From positions 1-12,930 of the forward strand of contig DAOWHU010000077.1 of the NCBI GenBank assembly GCA_030641245.1: 12,930 bases of DNA. The letters run 5' to 3'. Shown piece by piece: positions 7,411 to 12,930 of the stretch. The DNA comes from a bacterium (GTDB taxonomy: Bacteria > Patescibacteriota > Minisyncoccia > Moranbacterales > DUUL01). The notes under the pieces were generated by a model, which did no database searches, had not been told where the DNA came from, and saw only the letters and a list, made by a program, of their open reading frames with translations. How positions within the stretch are numbered: position 1 is the stretch's first letter; each line of letters opens with the position of its first letter. The translations under genes and the position numbers were made by a program.

Positions 7411-8553
7411 ATGAAAAAATTAGCGATACTAGGAAGTACCGGTAATATCGGTACTCAAACCTTAGAAGTAGTCGACAAATATCCCAACAAATTAAAAGTC
7501 ATCGCTTTGTCTGCTAATTCTGATATCGAAACTTTAGAAAAACAAATCAAAAAATATAAGCCCCTGGCAGTTGGAGTGGCCAATCCCCAAAAAGCCAAAC
7601 TTCTTGAAAAAAAAGTTTCTATTCCAGTTTTTTCTGGAAAAAAGGCCAATCTGGAAATAGTCCGAATGAAAAAATACGACACTCTAATAAATTCGGTTGT
7701 AAGCTTAGCTGGCATTGAAGCCACCCTGGAAGGAATTAAATTGAAAAAAAATGTAGCACTGGCCAACAAAGAAACTTTGGTAGCCGCGGGAGAAATCGTA
7801 ATGAAAGAAGCTCAAAAAAACGGGGTAATGATTATGCCAATCGATTCTGAGCACTCTGCTCTTTTCCAATGTTTGAACGGAGAAAAATCTGAAGAAATTC
7901 ACCGAATGATTATTACCTGTTCCGGCGGAGCTTTGATCGATAAAAAATTAGAAGAACTCAAAAATATCAGCCTAGAAGATGCCCTCGGCCACAAAACCTG
8001 GAGTATGGGTCAAAAAATTACAATAGACTCTGCTACTCTGATGAATAAAGGTTTTGAAGTAATCGAGGCGATGTGGCTTTATGATTTACCAATTGAGAAA
8101 ATTAAGGTGGTGGTTCATCCTCAAAGCATTATTCATTCTATGATTGAATATTCAGATGGCAGCATCATGGCTCAAATGTCCGAACCCAGTATGAAGCTTC
8201 CAATTCAATATGCATTATCTTACCCAGAACGCTGGAGTAGTCCTTTAAAAAGATTTGATTTTTCTAAAGACCTTACTTTTCAGGAACCCGATTTAGAAAG
8301 ATTTCCTTGTTTAAAATATGCCTTTAAAGCTGCTCACGAAATGGGAACTCTTCCAGCCGCTATGAATTCCGCCAATGATTTTATGGTAGAGCAATTTTTG
8401 AACAAAAAATGTAAATATTTAGATATCGCTAGAGTTATAAAAAAGGTGATGGACAATCACCAAAATAAAAAAAATCCGAATCTGGCAGATATTCAAGAAG
8501 CCATCAAAAAAGCCCAGCAAGAAGCCAAGAAATTTCTTTTTGAAGGAAAATAA
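7411..8553 (+). CDS. dxr: 1-deoxy-D-xylulose 5-phosphate reductoisomerase
   Basis: Dxr makes 2-C-methyl-D-erythritol 4-phosphate from DXP with NADPH, the first committed step of the MEP route to isoprenoid precursors. The 380-residue protein has the dinucleotide-binding GSTGNIG at 8-14, LANKETLVAAG around 117-127, metal ligands D145 and E147 in PIDSEHS, and the substrate loop SGGALIDKK, where most enzymes have SGGPF. WSMGQKITIDSATLMNKG follows with the third metal ligand E216, then HPQSIIHSMIEYSDGS around 236-251. The C-terminal helical domain is complete. The gene suggests that this organism makes its own isoprenoid precursors by the MEP route; no other MEP gene is in the window. No Shine-Dalgarno sequence precedes the ATG. 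Confidence 0.98.
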   Translation: MKKLAILGSTGNIGTQTLEVVDKYPNKLKVIALSANSDIETLEKQIKKYKPLAVGVANPQKAKLLEKKVSIPVFSGKKANLEIVRMKKYDTLINSVVSLAGIEATLEGIKLKKNVALANKETLVAAGEIVMKEAQKNGVMIMPIDSEHSALFQCLNGEKSEEIHRMIITCSGGALIDKKLEELKNISLEDALGHKTWSMGQKITIDSATLMNKGFEVIEAMWLYDLPIEKIKVVVHPQSIIHSMIEYSDGSIMAQMSEPSMKLPIQYALSYPERWSSPLKRFDFSKDLTFQEPDLERFPCLKYAFKAAHEMGTLPAAMNSANDFMVEQFLNKKCKYLDIARVIKKVMDNHQNKKNPNLADIQEAIKKAQQEAKKFLFEGK

Positions 8554-8619
8554 AACCTACTATCTTTATTGTAAATTTATAATTGAACAACCCCAGAAAA
8601 CCTTTGCTAATGCGGTCTA

Positions 8620-8642
8620 ATAAGATATTTGGAATATCTTAT
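8620..8642. terminator. AT-rich hairpin downstream of dxr
   Basis: A 10-bp perfect stem (8620-8629 with 8633-8642) closes a TGG loop, and a T-rich tract follows about 8 bases later. It is the only hairpin before the repeat element and is the likely 3' end of the plus-strand transcript. Its low GC content makes it a weak terminator on paper. Confidence 0.45.
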
Positions 8643-8686
8643 CTGCTAATTTTTATTCAAGAATTAACAGAAATTCCAAACACCAG

Positions 8687-8827
8687 ATTACAAATAAACA
8701 CCAATACTCAAAATTCAAATGTTCGAAACCTTTCGTTTGCCCAGTCAAACAGGTTTAAAAAAGTTTTAGATTTTGAAAATTGTAACTTGCGATTTATTCG
8801 GAATTTGTAATTTCTAATTTTTAATTT
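8687..8827. repeat. AT-rich interspersed palindromic repeat, copy A
   Basis: The left part (8687-8720) has caaataaacaccaat followed by tcaaaattcaaat. The right part has a 23-base block at 8764-8786 (starting ttttagattttg, ending ttgtaac) and atttgtaatttctaatt at 8803-8819. All of these recur in the copy at 9471-9627. The two ends are imperfect reverse complements, so the element can fold. Its centre has its own stem, aaacct/aggttt, enclosing gtttg/caaac. Small reading frames inside it are not genes. Confidence 0.8.
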
Positions 8828-8836
8828 AAAAATTAG
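8814..8836. terminator. Hairpin immediately after the recR stop
   Basis: A 9-bp perfect stem, ctaattttt with aaaaattag, closes a 5-nt loop directly beyond the recR stop codon. It overlaps the end of repeat copy A. It has no GC core, but is placed to end the minus-strand recR transcript. Confidence 0.4.
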
Positions 8837-9430
8837 TTACATTTCACGCCTTCCTTCAATCGAACTTCCTAATGTGACTTCATCCGCATATTCAATGTCT
8901 CCACCAGTTGGTAGTCCTCGAGCAATTCGAGTAATTTTTACATTCAAGGGCTTAATTACTCGCGCTAGATACAAAGCGGTGGTTTCACCATCCGTAGTTG
9001 GGTTAGTAGCTAAAATAATTTCTTTGAATTTTTCGGTTTTAATTCGACTTAATAATTCATTGATTTTTAATTTCCTGATTTCGTCTTCGTTCATCACGCT
9101 TAAATTACCGCCCAAAACATGATATACACCTCGATAATTTCGAGTTTTTTCTACTGCAATTACATCCAGAGGATCTTCCACTACACAAACTGTTTGATGG
9201 TCTCTTTCTTTGTCAGCACAAATTTCACAGTAATCTTTTTCAGCCACATGAAAACATTTTTCACAATAATTTAAATTAGAGCCAAACTCATAAAGATCTT
9301 TAGCAAATTTTTGGATTTTCTCTTTGTCTTGTTTGAAAAGATACAACACCAAACGCTCGGCCATCTTAGGGCCAACCGATGGCAAGGCAGTGAAATGATC
9401 AATTAATTTTTGAAATAGTTTTGGAAACAT
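8837..9430 (-). CDS. recR: Recombination mediator RecR
   Basis: RecR is a cytoplasmic DNA-binding ring protein that acts with RecO and RecF to load RecA at gaps. The 197-residue product has a helix-hairpin-helix segment (about 9-25, LPSVGPKMAERL), a C4 zinc finger (C56, C59, C68, C71), and a Toprim domain from about 80 (VCVVEDPLDVIAVEKT, then ATNPTTDGETTALYL). The conserved C-terminus is GLPTGGDIEYADEVTLGSSIEGRREM-like. The frame is open upstream to 9511. That extension is hydrophobic, unlike the family, and encoded in the flanking repeat, so I use the ATG at 9430. No recF or recO lies nearby. Repeat copies sit on both sides, separating recR from dnaB by about 190 bp. Confidence 0.97.
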   Translation of the reverse strand: MFPKLFQKLIDHFTALPSVGPKMAERLVLYLFKQDKEKIQKFAKDLYEFGSNLNYCEKCFHVAEKDYCEICADKERDHQTVCVVEDPLDVIAVEKTRNYRGVYHVLGGNLSVMNEDEIRKLKINELLSRIKTEKFKEIILATNPTTDGETTALYLARVIKPLNVKITRIARGLPTGGDIEYADEVTLGSSIEGRREM

Positions 9431-9470
9431 GGATAATTTTTTATTAAAAAAATTATAAATTAAAAATATT

Positions 9471-9627
9471 AAATTACAAATCACAAATAAGCACCAATTT
9501 TCAAAATTCAAATACCAAAAATTTGGCTTTGGGGAAATTTTAGATTTTGAAAATTGTAACCTGCCGGCTGGTAAGCGGGTTTGTAATTTATTTGTTATTT
9601 GAGATTTTAGATTTGTAATTTCTAATT
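9471..9627. repeat. AT-rich interspersed palindromic repeat, copy B
   Basis: It shares with copy A the block caaataagcaccaat followed by tcaaaattcaaat (left, with one substitution), the identical 23-base block at 9538-9560, and atttgtaatttctaatt at 9611-9627, all in the same order and orientation. The middle differs from copy A (ctgccggctggtaagcggg in place of the A version). The right end runs into dnaB: the TAG stop and last codon of dnaB fall within it. Confidence 0.8.
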
Positions 9628-11046
9628 ATCGGATTTGTATTTTTCAAGATTCTTGAAACAAGTAGTCTTATCATCAAAATACAACGAAACATTCCCCACC
9701 GGTCCATTCCGATGCTTAGACACAATCACTTCCACAATATTTTTATTTTCGGTTTCTGGTTTTTCTCGATCTTCTCGATACAAAAACATTACCACATCAG
9801 CATCTTGCTCAATTGATCCAGATTCTCGCAAATCAGAAAGTTTTGGAATTTGAGGACTTCGGTTTTCTACTGCTCGAGAAAGCTGAGACAAAGCCACTAC
9901 GGGAACATTTAATTCCTTGGCTAAACTTTTTAAACCTCGAGATATTTCAGATATTTCTTGAACTCGATTATCACTATGTCTTCCCCGCCCTTCCATTAAC
10001 TGCAAATAATCAATCACCAAAAGATCCAGTCCTTTTTCGGCTTGCAATCTTCGAGCCATAGTCCGCATTTCCATAATATTAGCGGTGGCACTATCGTCAA
10101 TATGGATTGAAGCTTCCGATAAAACTCCCATGGCATCTCCAATTTTCTGAAAATCATCATCTTCTGAATCAGAAGCAATATTTCCGGTTCGCAAATTCCA
10201 AAGATTAACTCCCGATTGGGTAGACAACATTCTGTCCACCAATTGATCCGATGACATCTCCAGGGAAAACAACCCAACTGAAACTTTATCTTTGATGGCC
10301 GCGTTAATCGCTAAATTCAAAGCAAAAGAAGTCTTACCAATCGAAGGTCGCGCCGCTAGAATAACTAAATCTGATTTTTGCAAACCCGAAAGCAGTTTGT
10401 CCAAATCATTAAACCCGGTTGCTATTCCCCGGAACTTATCAGAGTTGTTATGCATTTCATCAATTCTCACAAAAGCGTCTTCTAATAAATTACTGATTGG
10501 AGCAAAGTCCTGCTTAACTGATTTTTGACCAACTGAAAAAAGATTCCTCTCGGCTTTGTCTAAAATTTCATCAATAGGCGTTTCTTCGGCATAGCCCATT
10601 TCTACAATTTCTGAAGCAGTTTTAATCAAATTTCTCAAAACTGATTTTTTCCGCACTAAATTAGCGTAAGACGCTACATTAGCAGCTGACGGAACCGCGT
10701 TTATCAATTCTGTCAAATAAACTCTTCCCCCGATTTCTTTTAATATTTTTTTATCCTTCAAAAGCGAAGAAACGCTCAAAATATCAAGTGGTTCTTGATC
10801 CTGATAAAGCTCCAAAATAGTCTCATAAATCTGACCATTCTTATCTTTATAGAAATCATCAGCACAAATAATATCAGCTACTTTGGTGATGGCTTCTTTA
10901 TCAATCATCAAAGCTCCCAAGGTCGAAACTTCGGCTTCAACATTGTTAGGAGGCATCCGCAACTTATCTTGATAAAGACTAGTTTTAATCGGCTTTTTTC
11001 GATCCTCTTGATCGCTATTAAATTTATTTGATTTTTTTTCAACCAT
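9622..11046 (-). CDS. dnaB: Replicative DNA helicase DnaB
   Basis: DnaB is the hexameric 5'-3' helicase that unwinds DNA at the replication fork and binds primase through its N-domain. The 474 residues comprise a basic, poorly conserved start (1-30), the helical N-terminal domain (about 31-135, opening with PPNNVEAEVSTLGALMID), a linker, and the RecA-type motor. The motor has Walker A ARPSIGKT (232-239), Walker B LLVIDYLQL (342-350), the SQLSRAVENR loop, LRESGSIEQDADVVMFLYRE, and the KHR finger (K444 and R446). No intein is present. It ends in TAG, inside repeat copy B. Upstream, a minus-strand extended -10 lies about 52 bp from the ATG, and no Shine-Dalgarno sequence is seen. recR follows downstream on the same strand. 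Confidence 0.98.
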   Translation of the reverse strand: MVEKKSNKFNSDQEDRKKPIKTSLYQDKLRMPPNNVEAEVSTLGALMIDKEAITKVADIICADDFYKDKNGQIYETILELYQDQEPLDILSVSSLLKDKKILKEIGGRVYLTELINAVPSAANVASYANLVRKKSVLRNLIKTASEIVEMGYAEETPIDEILDKAERNLFSVGQKSVKQDFAPISNLLEDAFVRIDEMHNNSDKFRGIATGFNDLDKLLSGLQKSDLVILAARPSIGKTSFALNLAINAAIKDKVSVGLFSLEMSSDQLVDRMLSTQSGVNLWNLRTGNIASDSEDDDFQKIGDAMGVLSEASIHIDDSATANIMEMRTMARRLQAEKGLDLLVIDYLQLMEGRGRHSDNRVQEISEISRGLKSLAKELNVPVVALSQLSRAVENRSPQIPKLSDLRESGSIEQDADVVMFLYREDREKPETENKNIVEVIVSKHRNGPVGNVSLYFDDKTTCFKNLEKYKSDN

Positions 11047-11097
11047 AAATTAGTACTTAGTATCAAGTATCAAGTTAAATTATTCCCAAGTTTTTTA

Positions 11098-11106
11098 ATA
11101 ATAGCA
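11098..11106 (-). promoter_or_regulatory. Possible extended -10 promoter for dnaB
   Basis: Read on the minus strand, this is TGCTATTAT, an extended -10, with only a weak -35 (TTTTAC) 17 bp upstream. It would give a leader of about 45 nt that contains a short tandem of gatactt units (11059-11075). Confidence 0.4.
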
Positions 11107-11150
11107 TACAATCAAACTTAGTAAAATTAGAGAATGTGGATGAAATGTTT

Positions 11151-11202
11151 AAAAATTTCCCTCGGCTCAGCTTTTGCTAAAGTTGAGCCGAGGGAGATTT
11201 TT
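11151..11202. terminator. Very strong GC-rich hairpin with T-runs on both sides
   Basis: The core stem pairs ccctcggctca with tgagccgaggg (11 bp). It continues inward through a G-T pair to ctt/aag and outward past one mismatch to aaaaat/attttt. T5 runs flank it on both strands, so it is a bidirectional intrinsic terminator by form. It stands between the dnaB promoter region and the terminator of the secreted-protein gene, and is the most stable-looking hairpin in the window. Confidence 0.8.
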
Positions 11203-11232
11203 GGCATATGGTATAAATTTTGACAAGAAGAA

Positions 11233-11264
11233 AAAGCTTAATTGAAATTATCCAATTAAGCTTT
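11233..11264 (-). terminator. Terminator of the secreted-protein gene
   Basis: A 12-bp perfect stem, aaagcttaattg with caattaagcttt, closes an 8-nt loop. On the minus strand it is followed by a T-rich tract (tttttcttctt), as expected for rho-independent termination of the gene whose stop lies at 11288. Confidence 0.7.
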
Positions 11265-11274
11265 CTCGGTTTTT

Positions 11275-11313
11275 GAAACAAATTTTTCTAATGACGATAA
11301 AAAAATTTGTTTC
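11275..11313. repeat. 13-bp inverted repeat spanning the stop codon of the secreted-protein gene
   Basis: Arms gaaacaaattttt (11275-11287) and aaaaatttgtttc (11301-11313) are perfect reverse complements. The right arm encodes part of the C-terminal residues (around NKFF), and the TAG stop lies in the loop. Together with the following hairpin it forms a double 3'-end structure. Confidence 0.7.
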
Positions 11314-11713
11314 GATTTCTTTGAATGTTTTTGAGGGCCTTAAGCTCCCCTTCGGCCCGACCAATTTGAGCCTGCTCCCGCTCCCATCGACGATACTCCT
11401 GCCGATAAATTCGGTCCTTAGCCTGGTAATAAGCTCGATCACGAGGACTGCGAGCCCAGCGAGCGGCATTACCAGTTGGTGGCATTAACCGAGGCGGAGG
11501 AATATGGCGAATCCGACGACCCTTCCTGGGATTACAACCCACGTAGCCATCGTTGAAATCCCCTTTTAAAACTTGACCAACAATTACGAACAAAGCGTCC
11601 GCAGTATTAGCACCAAGTTGTTGATGAAAACCCCGATGAAAGTTATCTCCTGCTAAAACTGGAGTAGCCATTGCCAGTAAAATTATTGTGATTAAAAGAA
11701 CCAACTTTTTCAT
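11288..11713 (-). CDS. Small secreted, strongly basic protein of unknown function
   Basis: I do not recognise this 141-residue protein. It has a clear Sec signal peptide: MKKL, a hydrophobic core of about 14 residues, and a likely cleavage after PVLA at residue 21. The mature part of about 120 residues contains a short hydrophobic stretch (ADALFVIVGQVL), one cysteine (C60), a proline patch (IPPPRLMPP), and a C-terminal half rich in Arg, Tyr, Trp and Gln (DRIYRQEYRRWEREQAQ) that should be helical. The coding sequence is visibly richer in GC than its neighbours. Unlike the housekeeping genes it has a good Shine-Dalgarno sequence (GAGGGAG about 8 bases before ATG) and a consensus promoter. It stands alone between its own promoter and terminators. 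It may act in the envelope or outside the cell; its charge would allow binding to nucleic acid or anionic polymer, but that is speculation. Confidence 0.8.
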   Translation of the reverse strand: MKKLVLLITIILLAMATPVLAGDNFHRGFHQQLGANTADALFVIVGQVLKGDFNDGYVGCNPRKGRRIRHIPPPRLMPPTGNAARWARSPRDRAYYQAKDRIYRQEYRRWEREQAQIGRAEGELKALKNIQRNRNKFFYRH

Positions 11714-11783
11714 TTTTCACACTCCCTCTCTAATTTAAAAACTAGAAATTTCTAGTAAATTAATTTTCTATCTTTAATACCAT

Positions 11784-11812
11784 ATTATACACCTAAAAGG
11801 CATTTATGTCAA
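11784..11812 (-). promoter_or_regulatory. Perfect consensus sigma-70 promoter for the secreted-protein gene
   Basis: On the minus strand, TTGACA (11812-11807) and TATAAT (11789-11784) are separated by exactly 17 bp. Transcription would begin about 65 bp before the ATG. The match is perfect in both hexamers, which predicts strong basal expression unless it is repressed at the overlapping palindrome. Confidence 0.85.
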
Positions 11813-11844
11813 TAGATCCAACTTGACATTTAAACAAAATGCCT
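11798..11844. promoter_or_regulatory. Inverted repeat overlapping the -35 element; possible operator
   Basis: Left arm aggcattt+atgtcaa (11798-11812) mirrors ttgacat (11823-11829) and aaatgcct (11837-11844), with a 7-bp insertion in the right arm. Both inner arms contain TTGACA, facing away from each other. The minus-strand copy is the -35 of the promoter above. It may be an operator, or the paired -35 elements of divergent promoters; the plus-strand one has only a poor -10. Confidence 0.5.
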
Positions 11845-11944
11845 CTGTTAAGACAAAGACCAGACAAAAATACTCAGGAAATTACCTTATTTAGGGTGTT
11901 TTCTGCTTAAAATAGTCAATTCCGAACTTTAAACCTGACACTTT

Positions 11945-12009
11945 CAACAAAAATAGATACCTAAAATGTTTTTCATTTTATTCAAAAACATCCAAAAACA
12001 TTTTTGTTG
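11945..12009. repeat. Nested inverted repeats
   Basis: Outer arms caacaaaaat (11945-11954) and atttttgttg (12000-12009) are perfect reverse complements. Inside, atgttttt (11966-11973) pairs with aaaaacat (11984-11991). The tract is low-complexity and A/T-rich, so chance pairing is possible for the inner stem. The 10-bp outer match is more notable. Confidence 0.5.
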
Positions 12010-12053
12010 GGCAACTTGTTCAGTAACAAATTGCTTGACATTAAAAATGAAAA

Positions 12054-12123
12054 AACCGCATAGAAGAAATGCTACACAGCTTTTTCTTTTATGCGGTTGG
12101 TTGCCTTTAATTTTATAAAGCAA
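12054..12123 (-). terminator. Double terminator after the unrecognised two-gene unit
   Basis: The main stem pairs aaccgcata (12054-12062) with tatgcggtt (12090-12098). It has inner pairing (aagaaa/tttctt and gct/agc) and a T-run (ttttttcattttt) on the minus strand. A smaller stem at 12099-12123 (gttg, cttta with taaag, caac, one bulge) precedes it in the direction of transcription. The first is a convincing rho-independent terminator. Confidence 0.75.
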
Positions 12124-12140
12124 CTTTATTTTTCTACACC

Positions 12141-12602
12141 TTATACGGCTGATATCCCATCCTTGAATTTGATGTCACGAAAATAAATTTTAACATCTTT
12201 TTTGTCTGAAGTTCTACCAGTGATAGGATCCGCCATCATGCTCAAAGAGCTTGCGACGATAACCAGTTCAGTCCCGTCATTTAAGATAATTTTAACATCT
12301 TTTCTGTCAATGAAAAAATCAACAAGAAGGGTTTTAAAAAAAATCACTCGAATTTTTTCAACAAGATCAGTAAGATATTCCTGAGCGTTCCCCAGTCTTT
12401 CAACCCGAATACAGGACTTAACCATCTTCTCAAGACGATCAACGATAAAATAAACATCCTTCTTCTTTTTGGGAAGATCATAATCTTCCAGAATAGAACC
12501 GACTAACTTAAGATTCTTTAATTCATAAGACGAATCAAGAATCTCACCAAGAACTGTGTCCATTACGTCTAAAATACCTTTAAAATGAGGTTTCTTTTCC
12601 AT
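12141..12602 (-). CDS. Protein of unknown function, second gene of a two-gene unit
   Basis: I do not recognise this 153-residue soluble protein. Residues 1-100 look mainly helical with many Lys, Asp and Glu (FKGILDVMDTVLGEILDSSYE, then YFIVDRLEKMVKSC). Residues 100-150 look like beta strands, with a loosely repeated start (KDVKIILNDG at 101 and KDVKIYFRDI at 135). There is no signal peptide or membrane segment. The start is well supported by a strong Shine-Dalgarno sequence (AAAGGAG, 6 bases before ATG). It lies 14 bp after the stop of the upstream reading frame, so translation is probably coupled. It ends in TAA and is followed by two terminator-like hairpins. Confidence 0.75.
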   Translation of the reverse strand: MEKKPHFKGILDVMDTVLGEILDSSYELKNLKLVGSILEDYDLPKKKKDVYFIVDRLEKMVKSCIRVERLGNAQEYLTDLVEKIRVIFFKTLLVDFFIDRKDVKIILNDGTELVIVASSLSMMADPITGRTSDKKDVKIYFRDIKFKDGISAV

Positions 12603-12616
12603 CTGATACTCCTTTC

Positions 12617-12913
12617 CTAAGATTTATGTTTGAAAATCATACTTTCAGATTCGATAAGATCGCAACCTTGTTCGCCTATTGGTCTTTGATAAAAAAGAAG
12701 AGAGACGATATCTTGCAAAGTCAATTCCTTTAAACTTACTTTGCCTTCTCTTCCATCAACAGGATATGTTCTTATGTACTAATCATCCGAAACCAAAGAC
12801 TCTTGAATCAAAGTAGCAATGACCTCAGGTTTGATATGATTATGACATGAAATATCTCCCAAAAACTCTTTAACGCTTGTTCCTTCTGGTATGTCAAAAA
12901 CTAGATACATCAT
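12617..12913 (-). pseudogene. 98-codon frame of unknown function with an in-frame amber codon
   Basis: From the ATG at 12913, preceded by GAGGAG with 8-base spacing, the frame encodes 44 residues (MMYLVFDIPEGTSVKEFLGD and onward, ending VSDD). It meets TAG at 12779-12781, then stays open for 53 more codons (YIRTYPVDGREGKVSLKEL and onward) to TAG at 12617-12619. That end sits exactly before the Shine-Dalgarno sequence of the next gene. The second part looks like normal protein and has no start of its own, which suggests one original gene of about 98 codons. The amber codon could be a disabling mutation, a sequencing error, or read-through. dnaB and the secreted-protein gene both end in TAG, so TAG is not generally reassigned. 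An intact 44-residue product is also possible. I recognise no family. Confidence 0.6.
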
Positions 12914-12930
12914 AAGTATTTCTCCTCTAT

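Larger units (their letters stand above)
11714..12140. other. 427-bp non-coding stretch rich in inverted repeats
   Basis: No plausible gene is seen on either strand. Besides the promoter and palindrome near 11784-11844, it contains nested inverted repeats at 11945-12009, a short hairpin at 12011-12034 (gcaa and ttgtt pairing with aacaa and ttgc around one mismatch), and the two terminator-like hairpins at 12054-12123. About 100 bp (11845-11944) shows nothing I can name. Confidence 0.6.

Noticed and set aside
8721..8730. gttcgaaacc, resembling a tRNA T-loop
   Set aside because: The flanking bases cannot form the T-stem, no acceptor or anticodon arms are present, and the site is the variable centre of repeat copy A.
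8583..8810. 75-codon plus-strand frame downstream of dxr
   Set aside because: It is made largely of the AT-rich repeat and its flank, has no ribosome site, and gives a protein of biased Asn/Leu content with no family features.
9431..9511. Upstream extension of recR to an ATG at 9511
   Set aside because: The added residues are hydrophobic, lie in AT-rich spacer and repeat copy B, and are absent from the RecR family. MFPKLFQKLI at 9430 is the normal start.
11059..11076. Short tandem agtatcaagtatcaag as a replication-initiator site near dnaB
   Set aside because: There are only two imperfect units and no DnaA-box consensus or other origin features, so it is better read as simple repeat sequence.
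11273..11488. Plus-strand frame opposite the secreted-protein gene
   Set aside because: It is the antisense shadow of a gene with a signal peptide, ribosome site and promoter. The plus-strand frame has none of these.
12779..12781. General reassignment of UAG to an amino acid
   Set aside because: dnaB and the secreted-protein gene end naturally in UAG, the latter just before terminators. Only local read-through or mutation remains plausible for this codon.
1..12930. CRISPR array
   Set aside because: Repeats here are inverted or dispersed. No regularly spaced direct repeats with unique spacers and no cas genes were seen.

Overview
The window is AT-rich and gene-dense, and looks like the chromosome of a bacterium of the Candidate Phyla Radiation (Patescibacteria, Parcubacteria-like). 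This is an inference from four things: short housekeeping proteins, almost no Shine-Dalgarno sequences in front of the housekeeping genes, a type IV pilus assembly ATPase, and AT-rich imperfect palindromic repeats between genes. UGA and UAG both end intact genes (yidD; dnaB), so the standard code fits.

Layout, left to right. Positions 1-258 hold no gene I can see, but contain strong inverted repeats and end in a terminator shared with the pilB-like gene. Two minus-strand genes follow: a 1012-residue tandem fusion of two PilB/GspE ATPases, and yidD. A 40-bp perfect inverted repeat lies directly upstream of the yidD start. Four plus-strand genes come next: a CorA-like transporter without the GMN motif, cysS, a dihydrouridine synthase and dxr. 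They are closely spaced, apart from a palindromic repeat element between cysS and dus, and are probably co-transcribed from an extended -10 promoter. Convergent to them on the minus strand are recR and dnaB. recR is bracketed by two copies of an AT-rich repeat of roughly 150 bp, and the right-hand copy supplies the dnaB stop codon.

The last 1.7 kb differs in character. It carries a small secreted basic protein, a 427-bp non-coding stretch rich in inverted repeats, and a two-gene unit of unrecognised proteins; the upstream member is interrupted by an in-frame amber codon. All three genes have good Shine-Dalgarno sequences, and the secreted-protein gene has a perfect consensus sigma-70 promoter. 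This suggests an accessory segment with its own expression signals.

Most of the window is core cell biology: pilus assembly, membrane protein insertion, ion transport, tRNA charging and modification, isoprenoid synthesis, recombination repair and replication. The points most worth checking are the tandem pilus ATPase, the 5' leader hairpin of yidD, the CorA with a missing selectivity motif, and the accessory segment at the right end. I did not find a clearly new multi-gene system.
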